A DNA stretch of 7,816 nt, from positions 1 to 7,816 of the forward strand of contig CALLYR010000365.1 of NCBI GenBank assembly GCA_937859005.1, in the 5' to 3' direction. The translations under genes were made by a program, and so were the position numbers. Shown in pieces: positions 5,663 to 7,816 of the stretch. The stretch is from an uncultured Paracoccus sp. GTDB taxonomy: Bacteria > Pseudomonadota > Alphaproteobacteria > Rhodobacterales > Rhodobacteraceae. Within the stretch, counting starts at the first letter, position 1. Each line of letters opens with the position of its first letter. The notes under the pieces are model-generated. The model did not search any database, was not told the origin of the DNA, and was given only the letters and a program-made list of their open reading frames with translations.

Positions 5663-7816
5663 ATGAGCCATCTCCTCGACCGCCTGAATTTCCTGAAATC
5701 GACCCGCAAGGACATCTTCAGCGACGGCCACGGCCAGACCACCACCGAGAACCGCGACTGGGAGGACACCTATCGGTCGCGCTGGCGGCACGACAAGATC
5801 GTGCGCTCGACCCACGGGGTGAACTGCACCGGGTCCTGTTCCTGGAAGATCTATGTCAAGTCCGGCATCGTGACCTGGGAAACGCAGCAGACCGACTATC
5901 CCCGCACGCGGGCCGGGATGCCCAACCACGAACCGCGCGGCTGCGCGCGGGGGGCCAGCTACAGCTGGTATCTCTACAGCGCCAACCGGGTAAAGACGCC
6001 GCTGGTCCGCGGGCGGCTGATGAAGCTGTGGCGCGAGAAGCGCCAGTTCATGGCCCCCGTCGCGGCGTGGGAGGCGATCCAGAACGACCCCGCCGCCCGC
6101 GCCAGCTATACCCGGACGCGCGGGCGCGGCGGCTTCGTGCGCGCCGATTGGGACGAGGTGACGGAAATCGTGGCCGCCGCCAACGCCTATACGGCGAAGA
6201 CCTATGGCCCCGACCGGGTCTTCGGCTTCTCGCCCATTCCGGCGATGTCGATGGTCTCCTATGCCGCGGGCTCGCGTTATCTCAGCCTGCTGGGCGGCAC
6301 CTGCATGTCCTTCTATGACTGGTACTGCGACCTGCCGCCCGCCTCGCCCCAGACCTGGGGCGAGCAGACCGACGTTCCCGAAAGCGCCGACTGGTACAAT
6401 GCGGGCTATCTGATCCTGTGGGGCTCGAACGTGCCCCAGACCCGCACCCCCGACGCCCATTTCTATACCGAGGCGCGCTATCGCGGAGCCAAGTCGGCGG
6501 TGGTGTCGCCCGACTATGCCGAGGCGACGAAATTCGCCGACATCTGGCTGGACGTGAAGCAGGGCACCGACGCAGCCCTGGGGCTGGCGATGGGCCATGT
6601 GATCCTGCGCGAGTTCCATCTGGACCGCCAGGCCGAATATTTCGAGGATTACTGCCGGCGCTATACCGACATGCCGATGCTGGTGCGGCTGGACGAACGG
6701 GACGGCCGGCTGATCCCCGGCCGCCAGTTGCGCGCGGCCGACCTGGACGGCCTGTGCGACACCGCCAACCCCGACTGGAAGACCGTCGCCTTCGACGAGC
6801 TGAGCGGCGCGCCGGTGGTGCCCAACGGCTCGATCGGCTTCCGCTGGAGCAGCGACGGCGGCAACAGGCCGACGAAGGAAGGCGGCGTCGCCGAGACCGG
6901 CATCTCGACCGGAAAGGACATGGACACCGGGCGCTGGAACCTGGAACAGAAGGCGCGCGGCGCCGAGGTGCGGCTGCGGATGTCGCAGATCCTGGCCGAA
7001 CACCACGACGCGGTGGCGGCGGTCGATTTCCCCTGGTTCGGGGGCGAGGCCACGAACGGCTTTGAAAACGACCCGCGCGGCGCGGTGCTGACCCGCAACC
7101 TGCCGGTGCGCCGGCTGCGGCTGGCCGACGGGCAGGAGGCGCTGGTCGCCACCGTCTTCGACCTGCTGTGCGCCAACTACGGGCTGGATCGGGGCTTGGG
7201 CGGCGATCACGTCACCCGCGACTATGACGCCGACGTGCCCTGCACGCCTGCCTGGGCCGAACGCATCACCGGGGTGCGCCGCGACAAGATCATCCAGGTC
7301 GCGCGCGAATTCGCCGCGAACGCGGAAAAGACCGGCGGGCGGTCGATGATCATCATCGGCGCGGCGATGAACCACTGGTACCACATGGACATGAACTATC
7401 GCGCGGCGATCAACATGCTGATCCTGTGCGGCTGCGTGGGCAAGTCGGGGGGCGGCTGGGCGCATTACGTGGGCCAGGAAAAGCTGCGGCCCCAGACCGG
7501 CTGGGCGCCGCTGGCCTTCGCGCTGGATTGGATCAGGCCGCCGCGGCAACAGAACTCGACCAGCTTCTTCTACGCGCACTCAGACCAGTGGCGTTACGAG
7601 ACGCTGGACGTGAAGGAAATTCTTTCACCCACGGCGCCCGAAGGCGATTGGGGCAAGACCTTCATCGATTACAACGCCAAGGCCGAGCGCATGGGCTGGC
7701 TGCCGTCGGCGCCGGCGCTGAAAACCAACCCGCTCGATGTCGCCAAGGCGGCGGCGCGCGAGTCCGACGCCAATTTCATCGCGATCAAATCGTCTGACCT
7801 GCTGTCGAAATGGTAT
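5663..7816 (+). CDS. narG: NarG, respiratory nitrate reductase alpha subunit (3' end beyond window)
   Basis: The frame is open from ATG at 5663 to the window edge: 718 residues of a usual length near 1,245. GGAGG (5652-5656) directly follows the narK stop, so narK and narG are one operon. NarG holds the bis-MGD molybdenum centre and one 4Fe-4S cluster (FS0), and reduces nitrate to nitrite on the cytoplasmic side, with electrons passed through NarH and NarI. FS0 ligands are H51, C55, C59 and C94 (H-x3-C-x3-C pattern). D223 in YDWYCDLPP corresponds to the molybdenum ligand Asp222 of E. coli NarG. Long segments are nearly identical to E. coli, such as VRSTHGVNCTGSCSWKIYVK and GGWAHYVGQEKLRPQTGW. 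There is no twin-arginine signal, as expected for the cytoplasmic enzyme. Residues about 398-423 form a Gly/Thr-rich stretch roughly 24 residues longer than my recollection of the E. coli protein. Missing here are the remaining C-terminal domains and narHJI. Confidence 0.97.
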   Translation, partial: MSHLLDRLNFLKSTRKDIFSDGHGQTTTENRDWEDTYRSRWRHDKIVRSTHGVNCTGSCSWKIYVKSGIVTWETQQTDYPRTRAGMPNHEPRGCARGASYSWYLYSANRVKTPLVRGRLMKLWREKRQFMAPVAAWEAIQNDPAARASYTRTRGRGGFVRADWDEVTEIVAAANAYTAKTYGPDRVFGFSPIPAMSMVSYAAGSRYLSLLGGTCMSFYDWYCDLPPASPQTWGEQTDVPESADWYNAGYLILWGSNVPQTRTPDAHFYTEARYRGAKSAVVSPDYAEATKFADIWLDVKQGTDAALGLAMGHVILREFHLDRQAEYFEDYCRRYTDMPMLVRLDERDGRLIPGRQLRAADLDGLCDTANPDWKTVAFDELSGAPVVPNGSIGFRWSSDGGNRPTKEGGVAETGISTGKDMDTGRWNLEQKARGAEVRLRMSQILAEHHDAVAAVDFPWFGGEATNGFENDPRGAVLTRNLPVRRLRLADGQEALVATVFDLLCANYGLDRGLGGDHVTRDYDADVPCTPAWAERITGVRRDKIIQVAREFAANAEKTGGRSMIIIGAAMNHWYHMDMNYRAAINMLILCGCVGKSGGGWAHYVGQEKLRPQTGWAPLAFALDWIRPPRQQNSTSFFYAHSDQWRYETLDVKEILSPTAPEGDWGKTFIDYNAKAERMGWLPSAPALKTNPLDVAKAAARESDANFIAIKSSDLLSKWY

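Noticed and set aside
5573..7579. A 668-residue open frame on the strand opposite narG
   Set aside because: It is a shadow of narG caused by high GC at third codon positions. The composition is repetitive and no recognisable motif is present.

Overview
The window looks like chromosomal DNA of a high-GC denitrifying alphaproteobacterium of the Rhodobacterales, most likely Paracoccus. Three things point there. A Crp/Fnr-type regulator without iron-sulfur cysteines (NarR) is divergent from the nitrate genes. The nitrate transporter gene encodes a NarK1-NarK2 fusion of about 906 residues. The histidine tRNA has the alphaproteobacterial form, with A73 and no G at position -1.

Left part (1-1012): the window opens inside tRNA-Ala(GGC). 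About 140 bases follow with no gene but with a pair of GGTAAC repeats. Next comes an unrecognised gene on the minus strand (191-892) of clearly lower GC content than the nar genes, then a cluster of GTTTCA repeats with a palindrome close to the chromosomal parS consensus, and then tRNA-His(GTG) on the minus strand. This part has the look of a small accessory insert next to a tRNA, but no integrase and no second att copy are present.

Middle (1013-1943): a small conserved-type gene (probably DUF6324) lies on the plus strand. It is followed by about 600 bases that hold only a long imperfect inverted repeat (1561-1647) and one possible short minus-strand gene that ends inside it.

Right part (1944-7816): the respiratory nitrate reduction locus. 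narR (minus) and narK-narG (plus) diverge from a 240-base control region with two FNR-type sites. The one near narR overlaps a TTGACA -35 element, so it probably represses narR. The other, a perfect TTGAT-N4-ATCAA site, lies where an activator of narK would sit. NarR probably senses nitrate or nitrite and, with an FNR-type oxygen sensor, switches on narKGHJI. NarK brings nitrate in and exports nitrite. NarG, the cytoplasmic molybdenum subunit, reduces nitrate. narG runs off the right edge after 718 codons, so narH, narJ and narI are expected beyond the window.

I found no clearly new system. The parts least explained by known biology are the palindrome cluster at 880-915, the unknown gene beside it, and the inverted repeat at 1561-1647.
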